Shown piece after piece: positions 11,301 through 22,910 of a stretch of DNA of 64,000 nucleotides. The stretch's first letter is position 1. Each line of letters starts with the position of its first letter. The notes below the pieces were generated by a model that did no database searches, was not told where the DNA came from, and was given only the letters and a program-made list of their open reading frames with translations. Source of the DNA: Phragmites australis (Eukaryota; Streptophyta; Magnoliopsida; Poales; Poaceae); contig NC_084921.1 of NCBI RefSeq assembly GCF_958298935.1, positions 39,341,001 to 39,405,000 on the forward strand. The letters are read 5' to 3'. The position numbers were made by a program, and so were the translations under genes.

Positions 11301-12516
11301 CGATCGAACTCATAAATATTTATAAAAAAACAAAAATACATAAATAAATAGTAAAAGATATATTATCCATACAATCTAAAATTTTTGGTCCATACACATA
11401 TCCTCTCACAAGTGTTGGGGGTGGGATGTAAGGCCAGTGCCAAGGCGAATAATTTTCACGAAAGTTCGATGGGTATTTTGATCTTTTTCACACGTCATAA
11501 TATGTGGTAATCGGGTGGGAGATGAATAGTTGAATTGATAAAATTTAGAGACAAGATTGCTATCATCTAATTTCATAAGCTACCTATTTGTGTAAGCTAG
11601 AGATGGTAAAATATATGGTCTCTAAATCAAACAAAGATAGCCTTAGGCCCCGTGCTGAGGTGGAGGCAGATGGGCTCGCAAAGCAAGCGTTTGTTCGATC
11701 GACGCCAATATGTTGCAAATGCCGAAACTTCGCGCCCTTGCAAGCTAGCAGACGATTAAACAAACAGGGCCGAACAGAAGAGGACAGTGTATCTGTCTAC
11801 AACATGTATGTCTTATGTCAGGATGCAGCTACTTGCTGATGTGGCGCGGAAAGAAGAGAAACATGCATGCTGCGCCCAAAGACAACAGTGTGCATCGCTT
11901 CGTTTCCAGATCTGTTTCATCTTTTTCTCCATTGGCGAGCATATCCCTGCGAAAGGCACTGCTCCTCTTTCCCTATTGCTGATTAGTTTAGGATATCTCG
12001 TCTACAGAAGATAATGTCGGCGTGCATGCATGCTCCCATGGGCGCCTCTCTCTGCCATAAGATTCAGACAGATAGCCAGCTACCCCAGAGCCTTTTGCAA
12101 CCTAGGGGTACATGCATGCATCTGGGGTGTAGCCGCTGCACAATAGTACATCACATCTCAGAAGCTATATGCATGTCTGAATGCTAATGAATGTGCAGGG
12201 ACTAGGGACTAATTGAAATGTATCTCCAATTGATGCACAATAAAGGACACGCCATGCAGGCTGTTTGGAATGTTGCTGCCTTTTCCGTGTCAGTTGATCA
12301 TCTAGCCTTCTAGGGCTTTCATTAGTATACAATTGAGGAGAGGATTTACATCAAAAGCAAAGCAAGAGCATAACGAAATGGAAATCAACTAACAAACGAA
12401 CTAAGTGAGATGTCGAGATTGAGCTAATCAAGCTAGCTGCTACCATCTGAATTTGGGGAGCAAAACAGACTATGCTAGCTAGAGAAAGATCGATCGAGCT
12501 ATTAGTAGCCATTAAT
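8301..12516. other. Gene-free 3' flank of the RAV gene
   Basis: No gene is supported in this 4.2 kb. A GC-rich patch at 9590-10060 has open frames on both strands, but none shows a domain or plausible codon pattern. A run of 14 G lies at 10024-10037. An AT-rich stretch at 11270-11430 begins with GCCTGTTTATTT, and 11747-11770 ends with AAACAAACAGGGCC, which may be the two ends of a decayed MITE. On the minus strand AATGAAAG near 12318-12326 could serve as a poly(A) signal for RAV. RAV cis-elements cannot be assigned from sequence alone. Confidence 0.5.
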
Positions 12517-13686
12517 CTACAATAGTGCCAGCTCTACCCTTCGCTTCTTGAACGCTGCCTGCGGGGGCATCGCAAAGTCGCTAGCTCTCTTGCACCGGGC
12601 AAGGTTCTCCAGGGCCGCCGCGGGCGCCGGCGCCGGCGCCGTGAGTAGGTCGACGCCGAAGAGCCTCACGGCCTTTGGCACCGGCGCTGATGATGACTCC
12701 ACGGGGCTTGTGAACGCAGCGGTGCTGTTCGGCCGCAGCATGCAGTCGATGAAAAGCTTGCTGTCAGCGCCGGCGCCCGCGGCGGAGCGGTAGAACCCGA
12801 CGACGTCGCCGGCGTGGAGGCCCTTCTCCTTGACGAAGCGGCTCCAGCCCTTGGTGAGCACGTAGCTCTGGCTGCTGTTCCAGTACGAGTACCGGAACCG
12901 CCACACCTTGCCGCCGGCGTCCTCGAAGTTGAGGAGCACGCCCTTGCCCTCGCCGCCGGCGGACGAGAGCTGGAGCGGGAAGTGCTTCTCGGCGTGCTGC
13001 TTCGGTATCACCAGCCTGTTGAGCTTACCCACGTCGCTGGGGGTGACCGTCTTGTCGAAGAGGTGCTCCCGCGCGGCGGCGGTGGCTGGGGAGGGAGGCG
13101 AGGAGTGGTTCTTGGCGAGCGATGAGGCCGTGGGCACGGACGAGGCGGCGGCAAAGGCGCGCTTGTTCTGGGCGAGCTCGTCGAAGTAGGTGTGCTTGCG
13201 GAGCATGTCGACGACCTCGGCCTTGGAGCGGGACGCGAGGAACCGGAGCTCGGCGGCGGCGTCCGGGTCGGCGTCCGCGAGCGAGCAGAAGTTGGTGACC
13301 GCGTCGCGCCCGCGGAACCGCTGCGCGGCGACGTCGTAGGCGCGCGCGGCGTCGGCCTCCCCCGCGTAGGTGCCGAGCCACACGCGCTGGTGCCGCTCGT
13401 AGATCTGCGCGCCCCACCGCCCGTTGGGCTGCGGCACCACGCCCTTGTACCTGGACGACGGCAGCTTCCCGCCCGCGCCCACGCCCACGCCCACGCCCAC
13501 GCCTGAGCCGGAACCCGAGTCCGCCTCGGCGCCCGGTTCGGCCGCGTCCACGACCGCACTAGCACCGCTGCCCATGCGCTCCAGCGGCGCCCCCGCGGCT
13601 GCTGCGGCGGCCAGCGCCCTGAGCTTGTCCGTGGACGCGCCGCCGCCGCCGCCGGTGTCGTCCACGAGGCAGCTAGTGCTGTCCAT
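12517..13686 (-). CDS. RAV1-like: RAV-family AP2/ERF and B3 domain transcription factor
   Basis: This encodes a nuclear DNA-binding protein of 389 residues. The AP2 domain spans residues 78-133 ([20 protein letters not shown] ... RVWLGTY ... [21 protein letters not shown] read as blocks). The B3 domain spans 208-318 ([54 protein letters not shown]). RLFGV at 341-345 is the repression motif of class I RAV/TEMPRANILLO proteins, and KKRRVE at 380-385 looks like a nuclear signal. RAV proteins bind a bipartite CAACA/CACCTG-type site and usually repress, for example in flowering and growth control. The N-terminus ([10 protein letters not shown]) and the layout agree with rice RAV proteins, and the length is normal. 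The gene has no intron, as usual for the family. A Gly-Val repeat at 61-70 comes from a GC-rich hexanucleotide microsatellite. No disabling change is seen. Start chosen: the first ATG, conserved in the family, about 115 bp below a TATA box. Confidence 0.96.
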   Translation of the reverse strand: MDSTSCLVDDTGGGGGASTDKLRALAAAAAAGAPLERMGSGASAVVDAAEPGAEADSGSGSGVGVGVGVGAGGKLPSSRYKGVVPQPNGRWGAQIYERHQRVWLGTYAGEADAARAYDVAAQRFRGRDAVTNFCSLADADPDAAAELRFLASRSKAEVVDMLRKHTYFDELAQNKRAFAAASSVPTASSLAKNHSSPPSPATAAAREHLFDKTVTPSDVGKLNRLVIPKQHAEKHFPLQLSSAGGEGKGVLLNFEDAGGKVWRFRYSYWNSSQSYVLTKGWSRFVKEKGLHAGDVVGFYRSAAGAGADSKLFIDCMLRPNSTAAFTSPVESSSAPVPKAVRLFGVDLLTAPAPAPAAALENLARCKRASDFAMPPQAAFKKRRVELALL

Positions 13687-14100
13687 TTCAGTTACACTGC
13701 TAGCTCTGCACGGAGCTGTGCGCGTATCGGCGTATGCTTCTGTTGCGGGAGATGTTCGTAGTGCAGGATAGGTTGAGGGTTAGGAAGAGGGAGGGGAGAT
13801 ATATAGCATCGGCGGTGGGTGGGTTGCTAGCCGCTAGCGTTGGGGACGCCATGTTCGCGTGGGCAAAAGGAGGCAAATGGTTTGGTTTGCGGCCAGGTTC
13901 TTTTGGTGATATTTTTTGGTGCTTGGAGATGTGGCTGCGTTGGATGGATCATGGATGCAAGTACAAGTATTACACTACCGTGGAGTGTAGAAGTACGACG
14001 ACGTCACCGGTTCCGCCCCACGGGCTGCTAGTTTTGGTGAGTGGTGGCTTGGTGTGGTCACTCAGTCAACTCATGGGGTGGCTTCACCTCGATACAATTA
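13687..14100 (-). promoter_or_regulatory. RAV promoter and 5' UTR, with TATA box
   Basis: On the minus strand GCTATATATC (13798-13807) is a good TATA box about 115 bp upstream of the RAV start codon, so transcription probably begins near 13770 with a short leader. The rest of this 414-bp interval contains no other gene. The Tourist-like MITE at 14101-14346 defines the distal edge of the promoter-proximal sequence. Confidence 0.6.
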
Positions 14101-14346
14101 GGGTATGTTTATTTGTGTTTTTGGTTTTGGTTTTTAGCTGAAAAATAACTTTTAGTTTTTTTTAAAAAAATTGCTTTTGATTTCAGATGTTAGTTTTTAT
14201 AATAAATTTTAACTTCTTGATACATCAAAATCAAAAAGTTGCTCTTGTCCAGCTTCTCAGTTTCTAATTTATTCTCTTAAAAACAAAAATTTGACTTTTT
14301 TAAAAATTATTTTTCAACTATCCGTTTGTTTGGGACAGACATGCTC
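14101..14346. mobile_element. Tourist-like (PIF/Harbinger) MITE upstream of RAV
   Basis: A 246-bp AT-rich element flanked by TTA at 14098-14100 and 14347-14349. Its ends, GGGTATGTTTATTTG and (complement of the right end) GAGCATGTCTGTCCC, are imperfect inverted repeats. Similarity continues inward with AGCTGAAAAATAACTTTTA against AGTTGAAAAATAATTTTTA. The 3-bp TTA duplication and small size fit Tourist. It lies about 415 bp upstream of the RAV start codon. Confidence 0.6.
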
Positions 14347-15440
14347 TTAGCCTATCTGAAAAGATCTTCTTGTTATTGTTGCTGCTGCTGATGCGAGCAG
14401 GGCTGGCAGCCCATAGGTGTTTGAGTGTTGTTTGGCATGTCACCTTTGGAACCCTTTCTATCTTGGGTTTTGGACTTTTGCGCTCAAGATGTGGTGTCTT
14501 TCTATCTTAGACGTTTTTTTTTCTTTCCAGATGAGTTGTGGGTGTTGCTGACTTGTATGATATTGTTGGTTGTCTAGGACTGGTAGACCTTTCTCTAGAA
14601 GCTTGTGGAGGGAGATCAGACAGGAGGGGTCTAACATGAACACACAAAAAAAAAAATCTTTGATGGGAATGGGATAGAGTTGCAAACTAGAATAGAAACA
14701 CCTTGGTAATTGTCCGTAAATGACAGATACGTGGATATCTGATGAACCTGAGAGAATAGTCCAACAAAACAGAGCTCCTGCATAGGAACACCACTGTTGC
14801 TTCTTTCAATTGAATTTTAGCCTAGATGGTGACACTTTAGACTCATATATTCTTCTTAACCATTTCCCAATTGAGGCTATTTGTGGGGTCTGATTCAAAT
14901 CTTAACTCTTCTAGACCAATCCCCCTCGTCCAGGCACTCCCTTAGGTTTTTGAAGTTTATCTCTAAGGTTCAAACTATTGGTCCATAAAAACCACCATAT
15001 ATGCAATAATTAACAAGGTATGTATAGTAAAAGGTCTTCTCCTGTAGTTTCAAACCTAGTAATTCATAAGAAGAAAGGGGAGGTTAGAATTGGTCCCGCA
15101 AACTTGGCCCCCAACGCCTTGAATCAATTAAAAGAAATTAAACAAAATCGAATGTACTTGTGAAGTACAGGTAGGGGTATCACTACCTCCGTGCCCTCAA
15201 CACTGAAGTCACCTCTGCAACAATGACGAAGAAGTACCGAGCTGGGGAACCGGGATATGCAACCATAGAAATCGATGATGGAAGTGAGATAGCCAGGGAA
15301 ATTATCATCCGTATAATCCTATCCGCTTAAGGTAAGAACTTTTGTACCGGTGAGCATGCGAATTTGGGAGAATTCCCATGTTCTGCAGTAATCTAGCTGA
15401 TGAGGTTTGATAATTAATAATTAAAGATTTACTATAAATA

Positions 15441-15732
15441 CAATACATCTGGACGCTTTTGCTCGAGGCAAGCTTGAATCTTTTTGGATTTGCTCTATAA
15501 AAGAAGATCACTCAAGTCATAAAAGTTTCTTCACACAATGAGGGTGAACTTTGAAGGTGAGAGATTCAAAATTGAGGATTTACGTACAGTATATCTGGAT
15601 GCTTCTGCTCGAGGCAAGCTTGAATCTTTTTGGATTTGCTCTATAAAAGAAGATCACCCAAGTCATAAAAGTTTCTTCACACAATGAGGGTGAGCTTTGA
15701 AGGCACGAGATTGAAAATTGAGGATTACCTCA
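15441..15732. repeat. 146-bp tandem duplication
   Basis: Two head-to-tail copies (15441-15586 and 15587-15732) share long identical blocks such as AGCTTGAATCTTTTTGGATT and CTATAAAAGAAGATCAC. They differ by a few substitutions. Each copy carries a CTATAAAAG motif resembling a TATA box. Confidence 0.85.
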
Positions 15733-16156
15733 GGCATAATTCCCCTACGTGTGGTAGGGAGGACGTGGGCAGTAACATCGTCTGACTCTATAGTCGTCCT
15801 CCACGATCTGTGCCTTCTTCCGGGCTTGGGTCAGAGTCAGGTTACCTTGGGTTGGAGGAGACATAGTAGTCTTTTCCCCCGATCAATAGGCCCCTGGCTA
15901 GAAGCCCTTATGAAGCCATCCATAGAGGTTGAAGCAATATGGGGGAAGGATATTGAAGGACTAACAATAAATTATGACCCGGAAGATAATGTGGAAAATA
16001 CGAGAAGGTAACACAATAATTACTTGAATTTTCACTGCTCTTGTATTGAGTGACAGGCCGTGTAAAGCTTTTGAGACTTCATCGTGGTCGTTTGCTGGGG
16101 GCTTGTTGTGGAGATACCACACTCTCTTATTGGCGGCACTAGAGGATAGTTGTGCG

Positions 16157-16373
16157 AGAAGACAAGAAGTTTACCTTTGTCATTGTCCCATATTGGGTCT
16201 TAGCATGGCAAGTAAAGCAACGTTGGGTGCTCTCAGAACTTTAATGTATTGAGTATTGTTAAAATCTGCATATGTACAAATAGAGACAGTAAGAAGACAA
16301 GAAGCTTACCTTTGTCACTATCCCTTGTCGAGTCTTAGCACCATGAGTAAAGCCACGGTGGGTGCTCCATGAA
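16157..16373. repeat. Direct repeat, ~82-bp units 135 bp apart
   Basis: AGAAGACAAGAAG plus about 70 bp recur at 16157-16238 and 16292-16373. Shared blocks are TTACCTTTGTCA, GAGTCTTAGCA-like, AGTAAAGC and GGGTGCTC. Confidence 0.75.
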
Positions 16374-16740
16374 ATCCAACACCATGTCTCATCAGATCGT
16401 ATGCCTTGAGGCCCTTGATGCGGTCAACGAGTACATGAAGTTGTTGGCTCACCTCAAAAGGCTCTCGCTAGTTTGCACTTGGTTTTGCTTGGATACCCTT
16501 GTACTCGAGAGTTCCCAGGACATGGCACTCATTGTAGAACCACTTTTTATGCTATCCCGACCATGACAATTTTGTCTTCATGTCGACATACTCACCAGCA
16601 AGGCCCTCACAAAGGTGAAAGACCACGGAACCCGCTAGTCCTGTAGCTAAAATTCGCTTTAGTTGATTAAATGTAGCAGAAGAGAAGTACGAGCAGCTTT
16701 ATCTCCACGAAGGATTCACATATGTAAACGAAGATGCTTA

Positions 16741-17192
16741 GGGTGTGATTGGTTGCTCGCATGCCATATTGCCCATATGGACCATATACATAGGCTGAGG
16801 GGAAGCAGGCTGAGCGGATGCAAGTTGGGTGAAAAGAAGAGTGTTTGGTTGCTTGTACCTATTTGGATAGGCTAAGCTGAGTTTCTATTTGGTTGACTGA
16901 ATTTGAGGATATATGAGCGGATGCAAGAGCTGAGATTCTGATTGGTTGCTCATATAAAGGTGATTTTGTGACACTGACAAGTGGGCTAACTTGCATGAGC
17001 GAATGCAGGAGCCTGCATCCATCGGGCTAGGCTACGAAGGGGAGCTTGAATCTCGAGTCACGTTGGGGGCGTACATTTGCATCCCTCAGACTAGGCTGGA
17101 ACAGTGCATGCAGGCAATCAAACACGCTTCTCTCTGAGATTATACGCATCCGCTGAGCCGGGATCCCTGGACGTGGGTAACCAATCACCCCC
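16741..17192. mobile_element. Tourist-like MITE, 452 bp
   Basis: The element is flanked by TTA at 16738-16740 and 17193-17195. Its ends are GGGTGTGATTGGTTGC on the left and, in complement, GGGGGTGATTGGTTAC on the right. The 3-bp TTA duplication with a GG-tipped TIR fits PIF/Harbinger. The interior repeats GATTGGTTGCTC and GAGCGGATGCAAG-type blocks. No coding capacity. Confidence 0.8.
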
Positions 17193-17992
17193 TTAGTATT
17201 GTAATGTAGTTAGGGTTGAGGTTGAAGATCTCAATGTTGTAGAAAGAAAGCCTAAGATTTATCCTAGGTAGGAAACAAAAGTTATAGTGGAAGAAAGACT
17301 TGAACACTACAATCTCTCTGGTGTTTAGAGCTGGAAATTCTTCTCCCTCTACTTGCCTCCAAATAATTAGACTCTTGGGGGTGATCGTTCCTTCTTTTTC
17401 TAGCTTTTGGATGCGAGCATCTAAGGTCTCCGAGGTGGTCCACACATTACTAGAAGATTTCATTGGATGATTTGGGGGCTTGAGGTAGAAGAAAGGGGAA
17501 TGATTTGCTCAGAGACGGAAAGTGCAAGAATGCAAACGTAGGAATGCAGACAACATCAAGATCATCTCCAATTTATAAGGGATAATAGAATAGCTACTAA
17601 TGTAACAGATGCCATGAACATCGCCTCAATTAATGGCATCCTAGGCATTTCAAATTCCGAAGTTATCTTTTATAGACAATATGATTGCTTCAAATTTCCT
17701 CAGAAGTCATGCGTATTTAATGCAATCTTATTTTAGGACACATAAAAAGAGAAGTAAACCTTTGGACTTTTGTGGTCAGATGTGATTCTCGACTATGTAG
17801 GCCTTTATGAGTAGAATTCTATTCGGTCAGAGGAAGTTTTTGACTAGAAAACATGCTATTCAATCGGAGATAAGTTCTGACTAGGAAGAATTTTTTTTTT
17901 GCCAAGAATTATATTTGACTAGGTGAGTTCTAGTATGATTGAATCCTTGAATATGTATAATCCAGTGACCCTCTTCTGAGTAGGGTTGAGTG

Positions 17993-18640
17993 CTAGCTGA
18001 TGATGATTTGATAATTAGTAATTAAGTAATTACTAGAAATACAGTATATTCTGAGGATGGAGTACCATCATACATACATCCATCCCCTTATATTGTAGTT
18101 TAATAACCTTCATGAGGTGAATAAGGTATGGGCGAATATTCCAAGCAGTTCATCATGTTTTACACAAAAACTATCCCCGGACTATGAAAGAATCATCCAG
18201 ATAACACAACCGAAGAATGTTATGCTTGAGATTCCGAGTAGGGTACACCTATTCGACCAGACTATATAAGGAGAAGAGATGTTACATTGAAGAAAAGGCC
18301 AAAACAAGTGAGAAGGAGGCTGGGAGGACAAGAAAAAAAGATAGCAAAACAGGAGCAAAACAAAGGTCGGATAGAAAGCAGAAATAACCTATTGAGATTC
18401 ACAGTAGATTTAAGCCATAATTAAATTCATCCGACAAGAGCTTCATGATCTAGAATACGAAAAAACTCGCTGAGATTCATAGGAGTAGATCTAGACACCC
18501 CATTGTAATTATCTTCTTCTGATATTAATAAAAATAGCACGAGACACAGGGCAATAAACCTAAGGGAGGTTCGAACCTCTATAAAATCTTATATCTTCCT
18601 CTTTGATACGCATAGTTGATGAAAATGTATCCCTACTTTA
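17993..18640 (+). repeat. LTR-like sequence
   Basis: The interval has a TATA box (GACTATATAAGGAG near 18260), then a stretch reading ...ATTGTAATTATCTTCTTCTG near 18500 and a GGGAGGTTCGAACCTCTATA block near 18570, the usual order in plant gypsy LTRs. Its first ~50 bp resemble 15394-15440. I saw no matching intact partner, so it may be a solo or broken LTR. Confidence 0.35.
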
Positions 18641-19536
18641 AATAAGTATTTGCAAGATTGATTTTACAAATTGTCAACACTAGCTATAGAAACTAGGGCA
18701 ACTGCTTCGGAGGCAAGAGAGAACAACCATAAAAGAGAGTTTCTTCTTTTATATTTAGTCCAATGGCAAAAACCAGGGGCAGATTTAGGGGAGAAGCATG
18801 AAAGGGATGGCTCTATACAATATATCTTATAGATGTAGAATTGTATCTATTGCATTATTATTTGATGGAAAAAATGAACCACCACGTTCACTCTCAGGTC
18901 ACAAAATTATCACGTTAATCAAAAAAAGAAAATGATCTATACCACTCATTGTTCTGAACATCTAATGGTCTAGATTAAACCAAAGAGGTCATATCAAATA
19001 TGATTAATAAATCACTAAATTCGGAAACAAAGAGTCCATATAAATATGATTAATAAATACCTAAATTCGGAATTAAAAATTATAGAAAATTAGCAGCTCT
19101 ATTTTCCATACTTTTTGAGAAGCAAAATATCTAAATAAAGAGTCCAAATAAAATAAAATTAGTAATGATTAAAATTGGGGTTAGAATACAAAAATAAGGA
19201 TCCATATCAAATATAGTCTTATAAAAAATAAATTAGTATAAAAATCAAATACCTAAATAAAGAGTACATGTAAAATAAAATTAATCAATAGCTAAAATTC
19301 ATAATAAAAATAATAAAAAATTTCAAAATTGTTACTAAGATAATAGATTAATAAGCACCGTGTAGCTTAAGGTCATCACATCAAGAAGCCAGCAGGCAAG
19401 GCAGAACATGCAGTCAAACCTATTCTAATTTTAGTTAGGCTGCTTGCACCTGATGCATGATTTTGATAATTGATCAAAACATATACAAATCGAACTAATA
19501 CATATATACGATTCAAATACAAATTTTGAGTATAAA
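18641..19536. other. AT-rich gene-free sequence
   Basis: Strongly AT-rich with only short open frames. The phrase AAATACCTAAATTCGGAA-like recurs loosely around 19010-19270, hinting at degenerate tandem repeats. It ends at TAATT, the target-site copy of the solo LTR that follows. Confidence 0.5.
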
Positions 19537-19541
19537 TAATT

Positions 19542-20162
19542 TTTAGGACCGAGAATGGCGACTAGAGGGGGTAAATAGACGCCTTACTAATTTCTTGGAT
19601 GGCCTTTTCCTAATCTTTTACCCAACGCACCTCAAAACAATATGCGAAAACAAAAACTTAAGAAAAACATGTTGCATCAAAAGATCCTCTAGGAAATCAT
19701 GTCTTTCATGGATGAAATCGAACACTAGGTTCCGTTGAAAATCAATCCATGCGTCATCGCTCACCAAAGCTTGCAATTTGAGAAACAAACACTTAAATCC
19801 AAGGAGATAGTCACAGGGTGAAGAAACTCTTCAAATTGATGATTTATAGGCAAGAGAATTCAAGACCAATTCTGAATATGAATTTTATGCTTCTAGTAAC
19901 AAGAAGAATCACATTAACATGGTGGAAAATTTCAGCCCTCAAGCAAAAATGAAAATTGTAACGATAACCGAAAAACTCGCAACCAAGCAAGGGAGCCTAT
20001 AGAGGGTAACTAGAAAGAGATGAACATAAACATAGAAAGAAAAATAAACTTCATAACTTCCAAAAGCCCTATTTTCGATGGATTACAAAGGTTTTTGCAT
20101 ACAAAAGCTCTCACTTAATACATAGGCTAAGCACTCCTCGCTCCATCTCCTAGAACTCTACC
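19542..20162 (-). mobile_element. Solo LTR of a copia family, 3' half (split by insertion)
   Basis: This is the end of an LTR in minus orientation: its tip TTTAGGACCGAGAATGGCGA matches the tip of the LTR at 45289. It stops abruptly at 20162, where a plus-strand copia LTR begins. The other half resumes at 38251-39605; in the 45289-47219 copy the two halves are contiguous (joint near 45890). Flanks are TAATT at 19537-19541 and 39606-39610, so this was a solo LTR of about 1.97 kb. No primer-binding site lies outside its end, which agrees with a solo LTR. Confidence 0.8.
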
Positions 20163-21099
20163 TGAGAAACCAAGTTGAAATATGCCTTAGTTTATATGTG
20201 ATGAGTGATTGACAGTGATGTTATTTTGGTTTGTTGATTTTTGGGATTGCATGAATATGTATATGTGTTGCAATTGTGACCTTGGCTAACCAAAGTTGCA
20301 AAGAATATGGAGTTGGTGTATTTGTCTCTAAGTCTAGAAAATTTTTACATGTCGGATCATCCGACGCTGGAGTTTTTGTACACCAGAAGGTTTTGGCATC
20401 CAGATGTGTTTCACGCTAGAGTATTTCATCCCAGAGGACAAAGTTGAAGTGTATACACCGGATGTTCCCGTGCGCTGATGGGACACACACCAGAGCATTC
20501 CAGGAGGAGGAGCTCTAGACTTCATTGCGCCGGATGGTCCAGCGCCGGGTAATAATACACGCTGGACTAATTTGTCCAGAGAGCTTGCAGAATGTGTCTA
20601 GGGTGAATACTACATGATGGATGGTCCGATGATGAGATTATAGGTATGCTGGACTAATATTTCCAAAGAGGATGCAAAATAGCCAAACTGAGGAGTTGAA
20701 CACGTCGGATGATCCGACACTCAGGAGGAGTGAACACCAGATCATTCAGCCTTCATGATTTTTTGTGGGATGTCTCTTTCAATAGAGACTTTGATTTATT
20801 CTAATTGGATATGGAATTAGATATGTGTTTGCTTATCTTATTTTGTGCAGGTGACAGATGTAACTTGGTGGCTGACAGCGGGATGATCGGGGCCAAGCGG
20901 GGTGCTTAGTGCTGGACGATTGGGGAGGATGGGTGGAGTCAAGGGTGGTCCTAAGCTGTGCATATGGAGATCAAGAAATGAGTGAGAAGGAGGATGAAGA
21001 CGGCATGTTGACAAAGTCAAGCGAAGGGGATGCTGGTGCAAGTGTCAAGGCAGTTCGAGGGATCGGGAGCAGGAGAGACTTGCCGATGGTCAAGATCGC
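20163..21099 (+). repeat. 5' LTR remnant of the copia element
   Basis: It matches the first two-thirds of the 3' LTR at 36890-38245, sharing TTTGGTTTGTTGATTT, GCAATTGTGACCTTGGCTAA, GGAGGAGGAGCTCT and other blocks. It breaks off near 21100, where gypsy RT sequence starts. The missing ~450 bp include the R-U5 end. It contains several CGGATNATCCG-type palindromes. Confidence 0.8.
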
Positions 21100-21100
21100 A

Positions 21101-21842
21101 TACTGGTGGTTTATTTTGATGATATCTAGATTTACAGAAAGTCACATGAACTACACTTTGATCACTAACGTGTTATTTTTAATGCTTTTATAGATACACG
21201 TTTGTTCGATAACCTCAAAAAATGCACTTTTTGCACGAATCGAGTATCTTTGCTTGGCTATATTGTTACTCCACAGGGAATAGAGGTGGATGAAATAAAA
21301 ATCATAGCCATAAAAAGCTAGCTGACCCCTGAGACTATCACGCAGATGAAAAGCTTTTATGGTCTTGCAGGTTTCTATCAGCGATTTGTGCGGGATTTCA
21401 GCATAATTGTTGCTCCATTTAATGAGTTGATAAATAAATGAGTGGTTTTTAAATGGGTCTTGCATACGAAAAAGCATTCAAGTTGTTGAAAGACAAGCTC
21501 GCCCATGCTCCATTGCTCCAACTCCCAAATTTTGGTAAGATTCTTGAACTAGAGTGTGATGCTAGTGGGATTGGAATTGGAGGTGTGCTAATTTAAGAAG
21601 GTAAACTTGTTGCTTATTTCAGTGAGAAATTAAGTCAGTAAAATCTAAATTATTTGACCTATGATAAAGAATTGTATGATTTATTTCGTGTGCTTGAAAC
21701 TTTACAACATTATCTATGGCCCAAAGAATTTGTTTTACATTCTGATCATGAATTGCTGAAACATATTAGAAGTCAGGCTAAATTGAATGAACAGCATGCT
21801 AAATGGGTAGAATTTATCGAGTCTTTTTCATATGTCATAAAG
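21101..21842 (+). pseudogene. Gypsy RT C-terminus and RNase H
   Basis: VVYFDDI (YFDD at 21112-21123) is the RT catalytic box, with the family-typical leucine/isoleucine position followed by a stop. Next come GIEVDEIKI, LTPETITQMKSFYGLAGFYQ and RFVRDFS. The RNase H begins with [14 protein letters not shown] near 21550, then [29 protein letters not shown] and [10 protein letters not shown]. Stops and shifts occur at about 21129, 21195, 21320, 21440 and 21594. The frame ends mid-domain at the insertion site (TAAAG) and resumes at 25417. Confidence 0.85.
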
Positions 21843-22708
21843 TGTCGAGGGTTAATTCCTGACAATGGTTCCAAGGTGTACCAGTCGATGGACGCATGAA
21901 CGACGCTTGCGGTGTGTGTATATTTGTGATGAACTAAAGAACATAGGGATTATCCAGGTTTAGGACTCTCTAAGGATAACAGCCCTACGTCCTGTATTTT
22001 GTTGTCAATGTTTGTGAACTGGTTACATATGAGTCCTTTTGACTCCTGCCTCCTCCTCTCTTTATATACTAGAAAGAAGGAGAACTTACAAGTAAGCCCT
22101 GTTTAGTAGACCCATGTCTAGCTAGATATTCTACTCTTAGATCATTATCTTGGAGAACCGGGTGAACCTAACTTGTCCTGAGAGCTCTTCCTGTCCGTCC
22201 CATTCATGGAATGCCACCGCACCTGCCTCCCTCGGTCGCCTGGCCAATCCCATCACCATGCACTGCAAGTTCTTCTGCCAAGTTGTCCCGTCTCGGCGCT
22301 CTGTGAGTCTACCTGCAAAATCATTCACTTGCCTTGTCGTTCTGTAGATCCTGTCACATCTATCGCGTGGTGCAAGTCAGTCCGCAACACCCCACTCTGT
22401 AGCAATTAATGCTACGGGATAGGGCGTTGCCCATCTGTGCCAGCCACGACTTTGTTCGCTGGAGGAGATGTTTCAGGAAGGAAAACACTTGAGTAGACAC
22501 CAATAAATACGATTAGACATGTTAGGTATGGACGTCCCATGACCAGCCCTTATATTGTGAGGATGCTGGCCGTGCAAGCCTTGCGTTGGTCGTACGAGCA
22601 AATGGCTGGTCTCTCGATGAGCTAGGGTTCAGGAAAAATCCCCCGCCAGTTACCATATTCCTCGTGGGGCCTATTATCTAGAATGTCCCTTTACTCAATA
22701 CATCAACA
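21843..22708 (-). repeat. 3' LTR of the non-autonomous element
   Basis: 866 bp, closely similar to 24533-25416 along its whole length, for example GATGAACTAAAGAACAT, CTAGCTAGATATTCTACTCT and CAGGAAAAATCCCCC. The boundaries are TGTCGAGGG (left) and CATCAACA (right). Confidence 0.85.
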
Positions 22709-22870
22709 GTAGCCCCTAAGCTTTCCCGTGGCAGTGGTCAGGTCTGGTCGCACCTACTTGGGCTCCGTGGGTACATAGTCCATCAAGATAGTGGTCACCG
22801 ATGCCGTTTAGCTTTCAGATTTTTGACTCTGAACTTCACGTTACATGGGGAGGTTAAGCGTCCTGAAAAA

Positions 22871-22910
<40 letters not shown>

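Larger units (their letters stand above)
14350..17992. other. Unidentified repetitive sequence, no intact gene
   Basis: Short open frames (for example 15718-16011 and 16046-16252) have no recognisable domain and are bounded by stops in all frames. The interval includes two duplicated segments (15441-15732 and 16157-16373) and a MITE (16741-17192). A block at about 15394-15440 resembles 17992-18040, which could mean a decayed LTR pair around an unidentified interior. I could not assign a family. Confidence 0.4.

Noticed and set aside
11270..11770. hAT-type MITE with GCCTGTTTATTT and AAACAAACAGGGCC ends
   Set aside because: The end match is short, interior arms do not pair well, and no 8-bp TSD was found.
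13008..13565. 185-codon and other long frames antisense or out of frame with RAV
   Set aside because: They are shadows of the GC-rich RAV coding sequence; composition is Arg/Pro/Ala-rich and no domain is present.
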